64,000 nucleotides of DNA from Dyadobacter beijingensis DSM 21582 (GTDB lineage: Bacteria > Bacteroidota > Bacteroidia > Cytophagales > Spirosomataceae): NCBI RefSeq assembly GCF_000382205.1, contig NZ_KB907788.1:434001-498000 (forward strand), read 5' to 3'. The notes beneath the pieces were generated by a model, which was not told where the DNA came from, ran no database searches, and worked only from the letters and a program-made list of their open reading frames with translations. This document shows, in pieces, positions 52,218 to 62,335 of this stretch. How positions within the stretch are numbered: the first letter of the stretch is position 1; every line of letters starts with the position of its first letter. The translations under genes were made by a program, and so were the position numbers.

Positions 52218-54455
52218 ATGAAAAAACAAACTCCCGATAACCCGGCCGATAACTCACTGAGCCGCGTCGATGGTCATGTGAAAGTGACTGGCGCCGCCAC
52301 TTATTCAGCCGAATACGCTGTTCCGGGGCTGGTACATGCGGTTTTGGTGACGAGTACCATTGCCAGAGGCAGCATTAAGGCCTTCGACTTGCAGGAGGCG
52401 GAAACCGCCCCCGGCGTATTGGCGATCATTACCCACCTGAATGCGCAGCCGGTACCGGGCTGGCCGGCGCCGAAGCAACCCGCGGAACGGGCGCCGGCAG
52501 GCACGGCGTTCCGCGTTTTTTACGACCCCTTCATTTACTTCGACGGTCAGCCGGTGGCGATGATCGTGGCGGATACCCGCGAGCGCGCCCTGCACGCGGC
52601 GTCGCTCGTGCGCGTAACCTACCAGCAGGAGCCGCATCAAACGCATTTTGAGAAAAATATTGGAAAAGCCGCTATTCCGCTGAATGTGCAGCGCAGTAAA
52701 AACTCGCCTTTCCAGGACTATACCCGTGGTAATGCCGGTGCATGGGCGCAGGCCGAAATACGGATCGAAGCCGAATACACCATTCCTACCCAGCACCACC
52801 AGCCGCTGGAACCGCACGCGATCGTCGCCGTGTGGGAAGCCGGCGACAAGCTGACGGTTTATGACAAAAATCAGGGCGTGAAATCCGCTCAGGGGCAGCT
52901 GGCGCAGGCATTCAAACTGCCGAGGGAGCATGTGCAGGTGGTTTCGCCCTACATCGGCGGGGCGTTCGGCTCGGGAATCCGCGTATGGCCACATACCGTG
53001 GCGGCGGTCATGGCGGCGAAGCAGGTCAGGCGGCCCGTCAAGCTGGTACTGGGCCGTGAGCAGATGTTTACCTCCGTGGGTTACCGGCCTTATACCGTGC
53101 AGAAAATCAGTTTGGGTGCCGGCAAGAACGGGCAGCTGCAAGCGATCGTCCACGAAGGGGTGGGGCAGACTTCGATGTATGAAGAGCATTTGGAGCGGAC
53201 CGTGCAGGGTACGCGCACCATTTACGCCTGCCCGAACGTGACGACGCGCTACCGCTTGCTCCCGCTGGATGTAAACACACCCACCTGGATGCGCGGGCCG
53301 GGCGATGCCACGGGTATGTTCGCCCTGGAATCGGCGATGGACGAGCTCGCATTCGCATTGCAGATGGACCCTCTGGAATTTCGCCTGAAAAACTACGCGG
53401 AAAGCGACCCGGAGAGGAACCTGCCCTGGTCGGCGAAAGCGCTGCGGGAATGCTATGCCCTCGGCGCGGAGAAATTCCGGTGGGAAAACCGGCAGATGCA
53501 GCCCCGCGCCGTGAGCCGGAACGGGATGCTTGTCGGCTACGGCATGGCGTCGAGTTTGTACGGCTTTCACCGCCACCCGTCGAAGGCGCGGGCGGTACTT
53601 CGGGCCGATGGATCGGTAACGGTGCAAAGCGCCACGATGGATATTGGTCCCGGCACAGGCACGGCGATGACGCGCATTGCCGCCGGCGTGTTAGGGATGA
53701 ATGCCAAAAAGATCCGGTTTGAACTGGGGCATTCCGCGCTCCCCGATGCACCCGGCCAGAACGGCTCCTCGACGATCCCAAGCGTCGGTTCAGCGGTGTA
53801 TGTGGCCTGTGAGTCGCTGAAAGGCAAGCTGCTCGCACTGGCGGGTGAAATGGATGAGCGGTTTAAAGCGGGCCGTCAGGCAGTGGTCAGGGACGGACAG
53901 GTTTTCGGGTCTGACGAAGATAAAGACGGGCTCAGTTTCGCGGATATTTTGAAACACCACCATTTAAACGAACTGGAAGCGGCGGAGGAATCGAAGTCGG
54001 GCGCCGAGCGGGACCAGTATTCGATGTATTCGTTCGGCTGCCATTTCGTGGAGGTGCAGGTACACCCGCTCACGGGAGAAGTGCGCGTGACGCGTGTGGT
54101 GACCTGCGCGGACGTGGGCGCGATCATCAACCACAAGACGGCCCGCAGCCAGTCGATCGGCGGCGTGGTGGGCGGGATCGGCATGGCGCTGATGGAGCAT
54201 TCGGAAATGGACCACCGGTTCGGACGGTACGTTACCAGCGATTTTGCCGGGTACCACATCCCGGTGCACGCCGATATTCCCGCCATTGAAGTATATTACA
54301 TCGACAAACCCGATGTGCACGTGAACCCGATCGGCTCCAAAGGCCTGGGCGAAATTGCCATCGTAGGTGTGGCCGGGGCCGTTGCCAACGCGGTTTTCAA
54401 TGCAACCGGCAGGCGGATCAGGACGCTGCCCATTACGCCCGATAAATTGATTTGA
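52218..54455 (+). CDS. Molybdenum hydroxylase large (molybdopterin) subunit (PaoC-like)
   Basis: A 745-residue molybdenum-cofactor subunit of the xanthine dehydrogenase/aldehyde oxidase family that oxidises aldehydes or heterocycles. Motifs include 'RVDGHVKVTGAATYSAEYAV', 'QHHQPLEPHAIVAVWEAGD', 'YIGGAFGSGIRVWPH', 'MRGPGDATGMFALESAMDEL' and the active-site Glu region 'GSKGLGEIAIVGVAGAVANA'. It starts 7 bases after the FAD subunit. No gene for the PaoD/XdhC-type cofactor insertion factor is in the window. The substrate is not predictable; sugar-derived aldehydes are one guess from context. Confidence 0.93.
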   Translation: MKKQTPDNPADNSLSRVDGHVKVTGAATYSAEYAVPGLVHAVLVTSTIARGSIKAFDLQEAETAPGVLAIITHLNAQPVPGWPAPKQPAERAPAGTAFRVFYDPFIYFDGQPVAMIVADTRERALHAASLVRVTYQQEPHQTHFEKNIGKAAIPLNVQRSKNSPFQDYTRGNAGAWAQAEIRIEAEYTIPTQHHQPLEPHAIVAVWEAGDKLTVYDKNQGVKSAQGQLAQAFKLPREHVQVVSPYIGGAFGSGIRVWPHTVAAVMAAKQVRRPVKLVLGREQMFTSVGYRPYTVQKISLGAGKNGQLQAIVHEGVGQTSMYEEHLERTVQGTRTIYACPNVTTRYRLLPLDVNTPTWMRGPGDATGMFALESAMDELAFALQMDPLEFRLKNYAESDPERNLPWSAKALRECYALGAEKFRWENRQMQPRAVSRNGMLVGYGMASSLYGFHRHPSKARAVLRADGSVTVQSATMDIGPGTGTAMTRIAAGVLGMNAKKIRFELGHSALPDAPGQNGSSTIPSVGSAVYVACESLKGKLLALAGEMDERFKAGRQAVVRDGQVFGSDEDKDGLSFADILKHHHLNELEAAEESKSGAERDQYSMYSFGCHFVEVQVHPLTGEVRVTRVVTCADVGAIINHKTARSQSIGGVVGGIGMALMEHSEMDHRFGRYVTSDFAGYHIPVHADIPAIEVYYIDKPDVHVNPIGSKGLGEIAIVGVAGAVANAVFNATGRRIRTLPITPDKLI

Positions 54456-54469
54456 TTTATTTTAATTAT

Positions 54470-55312
54470 ATGAAAAAGAATATATTAGTGACTGCTCTCG
54501 CCGCGATTTGCATGGCTTTCTCCGCCCTGTTTTATGGTTTCAAGTCCGATGGTCCCGGCGGCGGCATGAAATGGAAGCCGGGTGTGGCACTCTATTCTTT
54601 TAACCACTTCCCGTTCGAACAGGCACTGGACAAGGCAGATAGTATCAATGCGGTGTATGTCGAAGGTTTTTTCTTTCACAAACTCGGCGAAGGTTTCAAC
54701 GGCCATTCCATCCCTAACCTGACGGACGAGGAGATCAAAAAAATGAAGGGCATCCTCGATAAGCGCGGCCTGAAAATGAAATCGCTTTACGCCGACGGGA
54801 AGAGCGAGGAAGAGTGGAAGGCGAATTTTGAATTTGCCCGGAAAATGGGCCTTGAATTCCTGAACGGCGAGCCGCAAAAGCAGCATTGGGACGCCATCGA
54901 AAAGCTGGCAGAACAATACAAGATGAAAGTCGCCATTCACGAACATGCGAAAGGATCGAGCTATTTCTGGCATCCCGATTCGGTCGTAATGGCCATGCAG
55001 GGCCGCCCGCATTTCCGCGCCTGCGCCGACATCGGGCACTGGGTCCGCAGCGGCCTCGACCCGGTCAAATGCCTGCAAACGTTGCAGGGGAAGATCATTT
55101 GCCTGCATATCAAAGACCTCGACGCGGCCGGTAACCTCAAAGCCAACGACGTGATGGTCGGCACGGGTGTGATCGACTACCCCGCCATTATCGCCGAGCT
55201 GAAACGCCAGCGCTTCGATGGCTACGTGTACATCGAGCGGGAGGGTAATTGGGACAAGAACATCACCGACGTGGACCACGCATTGAAATTCCTCGACCGG
55301 CTGAACCGCTGA
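54470..55312 (+). CDS. Exported xylose-isomerase-like TIM-barrel protein
   Basis: A 280-residue protein with a signal peptide ('ILVTALAAICMAFSALFYGF'). The AP-endonuclease-2-like barrel is seen in 'GVALYSFNHFPFEQALDKAD', 'LDKRGLKMKSLYADGKSEEE', 'EQYKMKVAIHEHAKGSSYFW' (metal-site His), 'FRACADIGHWVRSGLDPVKC' and 'IICLHIKDLD'. Family members isomerise or epimerise sugars or hexuronic-acid or inositol compounds. Start ATG 54470 lies 14 bases after the molybdenum-subunit stop, so it is in that operon. Confidence 0.87.
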   Translation: MKKNILVTALAAICMAFSALFYGFKSDGPGGGMKWKPGVALYSFNHFPFEQALDKADSINAVYVEGFFFHKLGEGFNGHSIPNLTDEEIKKMKGILDKRGLKMKSLYADGKSEEEWKANFEFARKMGLEFLNGEPQKQHWDAIEKLAEQYKMKVAIHEHAKGSSYFWHPDSVVMAMQGRPHFRACADIGHWVRSGLDPVKCLQTLQGKIICLHIKDLDAAGNLKANDVMVGTGVIDYPAIIAELKRQRFDGYVYIEREGNWDKNITDVDHALKFLDRLNR

Positions 55313-55578
55313 CAACCCATAAATGCCTGTTCAGCGACCGTTATGCCAGACATGCAGGGTATCATGCATTTCTGCATTACATCGTAATTTTAGGGGTGTA
55401 AAATAAAAAATGAAAGTTTTTTCAGGAACAACTAGGGTAGGCTTTCCAAATTTTGTCCTGCGGTTGTAGACCTAAAAACAACCCCGGACCCGTGAGCCCC
55501 GAATATTCCGATCATTTACCCGACGACGAGCAAAATCTCGGCAAACCGGCCGGTCCGCGCGGGAGCGGGGAGGGGCAT

Positions 55579-56118
55579 ATGCAGCCCGACAAGGAGTTTT
55601 TTATCCGGAAAACATTTGAAACCGATGCGGAAAAGGGGTATGAACTGCTTTTCAGGACCTACTACATTCCGCTTTGCAGCCACGCCGCGCGCTTCGTGTA
55701 CAACAAGGAAGTGGCGGAAGATCTTGTCACGGAGATTTTTCTGAATTTCTGGAAAAAGGGGCTGCATACCGGTATCACCACTACTTTTCGTGCCTACCTG
55801 TTCACCGCCGTGCGAAACCGGTGCTTTACCTACCTGCGCTGGGAGTTTCAAAAGATCAGGCAGGAGGAGCTCGACGACGACTTCCGTTCGGACATGCTCG
55901 CGCCGGACCATATGATGGAGATGGACGAGCTCTACATGCAGGTGGAGCAGGTCATCCACGCTCTGCCGCCCCAGTGCCGGAAAGTTTTCATCCTGAGCCG
56001 TTTCGAGGGTAAATCCTACCAGGAAATTGCCGCGAAGCTGGAAGTTTCTGTGAAAGCCGTGGAAGGACATATTTCAAAGGCGCTTACCGTTTTGCGCCGA
56101 TCCCTTAAAAAAAGCTGA
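55579..56118 (+). CDS. ECF-type RNA polymerase sigma-70 factor
   Basis: A 179-residue sigma factor. Region 2 is 'GYELLFRTYYIPLCSHAARF' with 'DLVTEIFLNFWKKG'; region 4 is 'ALPPQCRKVFILSRFEGKSY' followed by 'EIAAKLEVSVKAVEGHISKA'. It lies directly before a FecR gene and an STN-bearing SusC, the standard Bacteroidota set. I chose ATG 55579; a GTG at 55492 would add 29 residues that do not match the family. It would be released by the FecR protein when the receptor binds its ligand and would drive its own receptor operon. Confidence 0.92.
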   Translation: MQPDKEFFIRKTFETDAEKGYELLFRTYYIPLCSHAARFVYNKEVAEDLVTEIFLNFWKKGLHTGITTTFRAYLFTAVRNRCFTYLRWEFQKIRQEELDDDFRSDMLAPDHMMEMDELYMQVEQVIHALPPQCRKVFILSRFEGKSYQEIAAKLEVSVKAVEGHISKALTVLRRSLKKS

Positions 56119-56127
56119 CCGTTACCC

Positions 56128-57138
56128 ATGAAAACGCCACTATCCAAAGAAATGCTCTTCACCTACTTTTCGGGCCAGGCTACCGTGCTCCAAAAGCAGG
56201 TCGTTGCCGAATGGCTCGCCGGGCCAGGCAATGCGGAGCAGTATTTCGAATGGTTGCAGGAATGGGAAAGCGGGCATCCGCAATTTCTGCCGGATGTAAG
56301 CAAGGCATTTGAAAATGTGCAGGCACTCCTGGAACAGCCGGGCGAAGCGAATGCACCGGAACCGGAAAGACCCCCCCGGCGATCGTTCGCATGGCGGACG
56401 GCCTGGCGCGTGGCGGCTTCCGTGGCCCTGATCGTTACCGCGGGAGGTTACTTTTATCGCGATCAGCTCGTATACCGGCATTACCGCACGGGTTACGCGG
56501 AGCAGCGTGTGGTAACGCTTTCCGATGGCAGCAGGGTCTCACTGCTGCCGAATTCCGATCTGAAACTGCTCCGCTGGGGCTTCGGCGAGCTCGGCCGGGA
56601 CGTGTACCTGGCGGGCGAGGCCGGATTTGTGGTGACGCATCAGATCGACCACCGGCCTTTTACCGTACACACGCCGGACAAAGGCAAAGTGACCGTGCTC
56701 GGTACGGAGTTTTTTGTGTACACCCGCCGGAAAGGGACACAGGTGGTTTTGAGTAAGGGAAAAGTCAGGATATCGTCGCCCGAGATGACGGTCCCGCTTG
56801 ACATGAAACCAGGCGAGAAGGCATCCATCGCGGCGACGGGCAAAATAGCGATTCAGCCGCTCACCACCACCGAACTGAAAGACCCCGCACTCTGGCAGGA
56901 GCATCATTTTCATTTCGACCACACCACACTCACCGACGCCGCCCGCGAGCTCAATGCGGTATTCGGGCTGGATATTGAAGTAACCGACCCTGAGCTGGCC
57001 GGGAGGCAGGTCACCGGCACATTCAAAGCACGGCAGGCCGACGAGCTGTTATCGGTATTCTCCGAGATGCTCGACTTGCGGGTAGAGGTTCGCGACGACC
57101 GCGTCCGCCTCATTCCCGATTCACTGGACACCAATTAA
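56128..57138 (+). CDS. FecR family anti-sigma regulator
   Basis: A 336-residue inner-membrane protein. The N-terminal cytoplasmic part binds the sigma factor, one membrane helix ('AWRVAASVALIVTAGGYFY') follows at about residues 90-112, and a periplasmic FecR domain ('QRVVTLSDGSRVSLLPNSDL', 'DVYLAGEAGFVVTHQ', 'VTVLGTEFFVYT') is followed by a C-terminal DUF4974 domain ('DAARELNAVFGLDIEV', 'VTGTFKARQADELLSVFSEM'). It starts 9 bases after the sigma gene and ends 26 bases before the SusC gene. Confidence 0.94.
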   Translation: MKTPLSKEMLFTYFSGQATVLQKQVVAEWLAGPGNAEQYFEWLQEWESGHPQFLPDVSKAFENVQALLEQPGEANAPEPERPPRRSFAWRTAWRVAASVALIVTAGGYFYRDQLVYRHYRTGYAEQRVVTLSDGSRVSLLPNSDLKLLRWGFGELGRDVYLAGEAGFVVTHQIDHRPFTVHTPDKGKVTVLGTEFFVYTRRKGTQVVLSKGKVRISSPEMTVPLDMKPGEKASIAATGKIAIQPLTTTELKDPALWQEHHFHFDHTTLTDAARELNAVFGLDIEVTDPELAGRQVTGTFKARQADELLSVFSEMLDLRVEVRDDRVRLIPDSLDTN

Positions 57139-57164
57139 ACCCGTTCACTAAACAAACGCTACCC

Positions 57165-60100
57165 ATGAACCCACATGTACCTCTGGCAAAGGCGCTTGGC
57201 CTTTATGCTATGCTCAGCTTGTGTCCCTCGCCGGGATTCGGGCAGGTGCTGGCATCGGCACGGCAGACCGAAACGCGGCAGAACCAGCCCGTTCGATTGC
57301 GCGACGCGCTGCTAAAACTGAAAGAACGCTACGGCGCGGACATTCTCTTTGAAGAAAGGCTGCTGGACGATTTTAAAGTATCGTCGACGGCCGTCAATCC
57401 CGCCAGAACGCTGGAACAGAACCTCGACGCATTGCTGGCGTCCACCGGTTTGAAATACAAAAAAATCAAAGAGAATACCTACGTGCTGCTGGCAGCGAAG
57501 GACCGCCGCAAGAAGGAGAGTACGACCCCGCGCGAAACTTCGGCGATACCGCAGGATAATCCACTAGCCTCGCTCGTGCCCGTTGCGCCGGCGGAGGCGA
57601 AAGAAATGATCGTCCGCGGCACCGTCGTGGATAGCAAGGGCGAGGCGCTGATAGGCGTAAGCGTACTTGTGAAAGGGACCACCCGCGGGACAGCGACGGA
57701 CGTGTCGGGCAAGTACGAAATCACCGTGGACGATGCTTCGGCCGTACTGGTGTTCTCATTTGTCGGGTATGTGCGGAAAGAGGTGGTGGCGGGCGCGCAA
57801 TCCGAAGTGAATGTGACGCTCGCCGAGGATACGCAGAACCTGTCGGAAGTAGTGGTGACCGCCCTGGGCATCAAGCGCGACAAGCGGGCGCTGGGGTATT
57901 CGGTGCAGGAAATAGGCGGGGAGGCCATCAGCACCGCTAAAGAAGCCAATCTCGCCACGACGCTCGCCGGCAAGATGGCCGGCGTGCAGGTCACCCGTTC
58001 GGCCAATGGCGCGGGTGGCTCGTCGCGGGTCGTGATCCGCGGTTCCAACTCGCTGGTAGGCAACAGCCAGCCGTTATACGTGATCGACGGCATCCCGATG
58101 GACAATAGCAATCCCAACTCGCCTTCGTCGACGGGTGGTATCGACTATGGTGATGGTATTTCCAATATCAACCCGGAGGACGTAGAATCCATTTCCGTGC
58201 TGAAAGGGCCTAATGCGGCTGCGTTGTACGGGCAGCGGGGCAGCAACGGGGTGGTGCTGATCACCACCAAGTCGGGCAAATCCAGAAAAGGGATCGGCAT
58301 CAAATACGGGGTGGACTACTCGGTGGGAGATGCGTTGGTACTGCCTGATTTTCAGGATGAATACGGGCAGGGCCTGGACGGTACATTCACACATTTCCGG
58401 GGTAACGACGGCAAGATTTACACCTGGGCGGCCGCCCAGGCCGGCAATATCCCGGGTATGCCCAAAACCAGCGGTGGCCGCGATCGGTTTACCCGGGCGA
58501 GCTGGGGCGCGCGCATGGATGGCCGGCAATATGAAGATCAATGGGGTAATGTCCTGAATTTCAGTCCGCAGCCTAATACTTTTCAGACCTTTTTCCGGAA
58601 AGAAAAACAGCTGGTGAATAACCTGAGCCTCGAAGGCGGCAACGACAATATCAACTACCGCCTGTCGTATGGCCACACCAACATCGATGGCTATACGCCG
58701 GGCAATACTTTGAAACGTAATAATGTGAACCTGCGCACGGTAGCGAAGATCACGCCGAAGCTCGAACTGGACGTGAAGGCCAATTACATCGGACAGAAAG
58801 GCGCTAACCGCCCCACCGTGTCCGATGCGAGCGACAACCCGGCTTACCTGTTTATCAGCCAGCCGCGCAGTATTCCGATGAGCGTACTCTCCAATTCGGC
58901 CTGGACGGCGGAAGATGTGGCGAAACAGCTCGGGTATGGGACCGTGCCGTTCGTGGGCATGGAAAAAACCTACGCTACCAACTCATCGACGGCGAACCCG
59001 TACTGGACGGTGGACCATACCCGTAACTCGGACGATCGCCAGCGCCTGCTCGGGCTGATCCGGCTGAGCTACCAGTTCAACGACTGGATTCGCCTGACCG
59101 CGAAAACCGGTACCGATTTTTACACCGACCAGCGCCTGCGCTACCGCGAGAAAGGGACCTACCAGAGCGCCAACCGGAACGGTGATATTTCGGAGCAGGT
59201 AACCCGCGTGCGGGAGGATAACAGCGACATTTTGCTGTCACTCACGCCGCAAATCACCAAAGACATTTCCCTGGGCCTGAACCTTGGTGCCAACCATCAG
59301 AAATTCTATTCGAGAACCACGGGTAACACGGGAAGCGAGTTCATCGTACCCGGTCTGTATGCGATCAACAACACGCTGATCAACTCCTACGTGTTCGGTT
59401 TGACGGAATCTTCGATCAATTCGGTGTATCTGTCGGGACAGGTCGGGTTCAAGGAATACCTTTTCCTCGATTTCTCGGCCCGTAACGACTGGTCTTCCAC
59501 GCTTTCGCCGCAAAACAACTCCTTCTTTTACCCGGCTGTGAGCGCAAGCTTCGTCCTGACCGACGCATTCAATATTCAGAGCAATACGCTGAGCTTTCTG
59601 AAACTGCGCGCTTCCGTGGCGCAGGCGGGCAGCTCCGGCTCGCCTTACCAGCTCACGGGCACCTATTCGCTCGATCAGGTGGCGCATGGCGGCATACCGC
59701 TGGCGTCGTTTTCCTCGACCATTCCCGACCCTAACCTCAAAAACGAGCTGACTACTTCGATCGAATTCGGGGTAGAGGCGAGGTTTTTCAAAAACCGCGC
59801 CGGGCTTGCATTTGCCTTTTACAATGCATCTACCAAAAACCAGATCCTGGACGTGCCCCTGCCGCCGTCGAGCACATTCGCTTCACGGCGCATCAATGCC
59901 GGCGAAATCCGGAACCGCGGCGTAGAGCTGACGTTGAACGGCACGCCCGTGAAAACGGCCGACGGGTTCAGCTGGGATGCAACTTTCAATTTTTCCAGAA
60001 ACCGCAACCAGGTGATATCGCTGGCCGAAGGCGTGGATACTTACGTGCTCGGTACCGACCGCGGTGTGAACGTCGTGGCCGAACCCGGCAAGCCGTTCGG

Positions 60101-60788
60101 AACGCTGATCGGAAACGGTTTCCAATGGCTGCGCGACGACAACGGCAACCGCCTCATCGATCCCACGACCGGCCTGCCGCTCAAATCCAATTCCAAAATC
60201 CTGTATGAGCTCGGCAATGCGCTACCGAACTGGATCGGCGGTTTCAACAACACGTTCCGGTACAAGGGCATCAGCCTGTCGGGCCTGTTCGACATCAGCC
60301 AGGGCGGCAAGATCTATTCCCAAAGCCTGCGCGAAGAGCTGGTTTACGGAACTATCAAAAAGACGCTGCCTGGCCGCGACGGTACCTATGTGGCCGAGGG
60401 GGTCGTGGCGTCGAAATCCGAGAATGGCACATGGGTAGGCACTGGCCAGGCCAATGCCAGGCAGGTGAAGGCGCAGGATTACTGGAACGTGGTGGCACCG
60501 GACAAGGATAATGTGATACCGGAAGAAATGCTCAACGACGCGAGCTATATCATGTTCCGCGAGCTGACGCTGAATTATCAGCTGCCCAACGCTGTCGTCA
60601 GCCGTACGCCGTTCAAAGGCATCCGTGCCGGCATTTATGGCCGTAACCTGTTCTATCTCCAGCGCAAGACGGAAGGCTTCGCACCCGAGGCGTCGTCGTT
60701 CAACGTCAACAACTCGTCGCTCGGATTGGAATCGACCGCACTGCCGTTGCTGCGGTATTTCGGGGTAAGCCTGAATGTGGAGTTGTAA
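57165..60788 (+). CDS. SusC/RagA-family TonB-dependent receptor with STN domain
   Basis: A 1207-residue outer-membrane receptor, 26 bases after fecR. The N-terminus has a signal peptide, then an STN domain ('VRLRDALLKLKERYGADILF', 'LDALLASTGLKYKKI') over about residues 40-105, a spacer, a carboxypeptidase-regulatory-like domain ('VRGTVVDSKGEALIGVSVLV'), the TonB-box region 'EVVVTALGIKRD', and a plug ('VVIRGSNSLVGNSQPLYVID', 'LKGPNAAALYGQRGSNGVVL'). It ends 'YFGVSLNVEL', ending in Leu rather than the usual Phe. The SusD-like partner starts 27 bases after the stop. Confidence 0.95.
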   Translation: MNPHVPLAKALGLYAMLSLCPSPGFGQVLASARQTETRQNQPVRLRDALLKLKERYGADILFEERLLDDFKVSSTAVNPARTLEQNLDALLASTGLKYKKIKENTYVLLAAKDRRKKESTTPRETSAIPQDNPLASLVPVAPAEAKEMIVRGTVVDSKGEALIGVSVLVKGTTRGTATDVSGKYEITVDDASAVLVFSFVGYVRKEVVAGAQSEVNVTLAEDTQNLSEVVVTALGIKRDKRALGYSVQEIGGEAISTAKEANLATTLAGKMAGVQVTRSANGAGGSSRVVIRGSNSLVGNSQPLYVIDGIPMDNSNPNSPSSTGGIDYGDGISNINPEDVESISVLKGPNAAALYGQRGSNGVVLITTKSGKSRKGIGIKYGVDYSVGDALVLPDFQDEYGQGLDGTFTHFRGNDGKIYTWAAAQAGNIPGMPKTSGGRDRFTRASWGARMDGRQYEDQWGNVLNFSPQPNTFQTFFRKEKQLVNNLSLEGGNDNINYRLSYGHTNIDGYTPGNTLKRNNVNLRTVAKITPKLELDVKANYIGQKGANRPTVSDASDNPAYLFISQPRSIPMSVLSNSAWTAEDVAKQLGYGTVPFVGMEKTYATNSSTANPYWTVDHTRNSDDRQRLLGLIRLSYQFNDWIRLTAKTGTDFYTDQRLRYREKGTYQSANRNGDISEQVTRVREDNSDILLSLTPQITKDISLGLNLGANHQKFYSRTTGNTGSEFIVPGLYAINNTLINSYVFGLTESSINSVYLSGQVGFKEYLFLDFSARNDWSSTLSPQNNSFFYPAVSASFVLTDAFNIQSNTLSFLKLRASVAQAGSSGSPYQLTGTYSLDQVAHGGIPLASFSSTIPDPNLKNELTTSIEFGVEARFFKNRAGLAFAFYNASTKNQILDVPLPPSSTFASRRINAGEIRNRGVELTLNGTPVKTADGFSWDATFNFSRNRNQVISLAEGVDTYVLGTDRGVNVVAEPGKPFGTLIGNGFQWLRDDNGNRLIDPTTGLPLKSNSKILYELGNALPNWIGGFNNTFRYKGISLSGLFDISQGGKIYSQSLREELVYGTIKKTLPGRDGTYVAEGVVASKSENGTWVGTGQANARQVKAQDYWNVVAPDKDNVIPEEMLNDASYIMFRELTLNYQLPNAVVSRTPFKGIRAGIYGRNLFYLQRKTEGFAPEASSFNVNNSSLGLESTALPLLRYFGVSLNVEL

Positions 60789-60815
60789 TTGTTCAAAACC
60801 GGAAATTTTTGAGAA

Positions 60816-62315
60816 ATGAAGAATATATTCCAAACCATCGTGCTCGCCGGAACGATTTGCCTCACGCAGGCATGCACCGGCGACTTTGAGGAAATCAATA
60901 CGCCGCCGACCTCCGTGACGACCGTCGATCCCGGTCTGCTGCTTTCAAAAGTGCAGCGAGATGCGGCATTTGCCGAAGGTTACGAAGTGCCCAACAGCCA
61001 GTATGGTTCCTGGATCCAGCACTGGGCAGGCGGCGTGCTGGTATCGAGCTCGCGCTACATCGAGCAAAGCGATAACAATACCTGGGATGCCCATTATACG
61101 CTGATCCGCAACATCAGCCAGATCCGCAACGAAGTGCTGAAAGGGAAGGAAAACGATCCGTCGGGCCGCAGCAAGATTGCCATTGCCCGCATTGTCGAAA
61201 TCTCCGTATGGCAGCGCCTTACGGACCTTTTCGGGGACGTGCCGTATTCCAATACGGCGCTGGGCCCCGCCGATGTGAACACCAAACCTGTTTTCGATAC
61301 ACAGGAGTCGATTTACAAGTCGCTGATCGCCGACCTGGACGCCGCCATGACGCAGCTTACGGCGGGCGATGCCAGTTACGGCAGTGCGGATTTTTATTAC
61401 AAAGGGGATATCAATAAATGGAAGAAGTATGCCAATTCCCTGAAACTCCGGCTCGGCATGCGCATCCGCTACGCCGACCCCGCTTTGGCACAAAAAACCG
61501 TAACGGAAGCGATGGGCCAGCCATTGCTCGCCAGCGCTGCCGACGACGCCACCGTGCCAACCTACAACAATGCGACCAACGCCAATGTACACCCGGTGCT
61601 GAACCAGTTCCTGGCCGGAAGCCCCGACCTGAAATACCTGGCGGACGGTCTCGTGACGCAATTGGTCGCCAGCAGCGACCCGCGCCTGCCGCGCATCGCG
61701 CAGCCGAGCGTCAACTCCGTGAAAGCGGGCACCCCGGCGTATAAGGGCATCGGCGTGGCGTTGACGGACGATTTGCTGAAAACCATTATCAAGGACGATT
61801 ATAGTACCGCCTCCACGCTCACGTTTTTCAACCGGGAGTATAGCCCGGCGATCCCATGCATGGTGATGTCCTTCGCGGACGTGTCGTTTTACAAAGCCGA
61901 AGCGGCACTGGAAGGCTGGGGCGGAACCGCTGCCGACGCCGAAAAGTATTACCAGGACGGCGTGAAGGCTGCATTGGCGCAGGCACCCTACAATGTGGTC
62001 ACCGTTCCGGCTTCGTTTGAAAAAGAGCTCTCGCTGACAGGTCTTTCGAAGGAACAGAAACTGGAAAAAATCGGCACTCAGAAATGGATACAGCTGTTTG
62101 GCCGCTCCTATGAGGCATTCATCGAATGGCGGCGGATGGGTTACCCTGCGTTGAAACCCGGTCCGTTCCAGGGCTCAACAGGAGGTACAATTCCGAGAAG
62201 GACCATTTACTCGTCGCGCGAGGCGCTGCTGAACAAAGCCAACTACGAGCAGGCGGTAAGCCGCTTATCGAACGGTGATTCCTATGTTTCAAAAGTATGG
62301 TGGGACAAGCGGTGA
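60816..62315 (+). CDS. SusD/RagB-type lipoprotein (SusD-like_2 group)
   Basis: A 499-residue lipoprotein with lipobox in 'ICLTQACTGDF' (Cys 20). The pattern 'FEEINTPPTSVTTVDPGLLL', 'QYGSWIQHWAGGVLVSSSRY', 'DLFGDVPYSNTALGP', 'WKKYANSLKLRLGMRIRYAD' and 'SFADVSFYKAEAALEGWGG' is that of the second SusD group (often paired with STN-type SusC). It ends 'SRLSNGDSYVSKVWWDKR'. It is the SusD partner of the receptor just upstream. A terminator follows 21 bases after the stop. Confidence 0.93.
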   Translation: MKNIFQTIVLAGTICLTQACTGDFEEINTPPTSVTTVDPGLLLSKVQRDAAFAEGYEVPNSQYGSWIQHWAGGVLVSSSRYIEQSDNNTWDAHYTLIRNISQIRNEVLKGKENDPSGRSKIAIARIVEISVWQRLTDLFGDVPYSNTALGPADVNTKPVFDTQESIYKSLIADLDAAMTQLTAGDASYGSADFYYKGDINKWKKYANSLKLRLGMRIRYADPALAQKTVTEAMGQPLLASAADDATVPTYNNATNANVHPVLNQFLAGSPDLKYLADGLVTQLVASSDPRLPRIAQPSVNSVKAGTPAYKGIGVALTDDLLKTIIKDDYSTASTLTFFNREYSPAIPCMVMSFADVSFYKAEAALEGWGGTAADAEKYYQDGVKAALAQAPYNVVTVPASFEKELSLTGLSKEQKLEKIGTQKWIQLFGRSYEAFIEWRRMGYPALKPGPFQGSTGGTIPRRTIYSSREALLNKANYEQAVSRLSNGDSYVSKVWWDKR

Positions 62316-62335
62316 CAGCAGCCGACAGTTTTCTG

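Noticed and set aside
52305..53627. 440-codon minus-strand open frame
   Set aside because: Antisense to the molybdenum subunit, which has clear family motifs.
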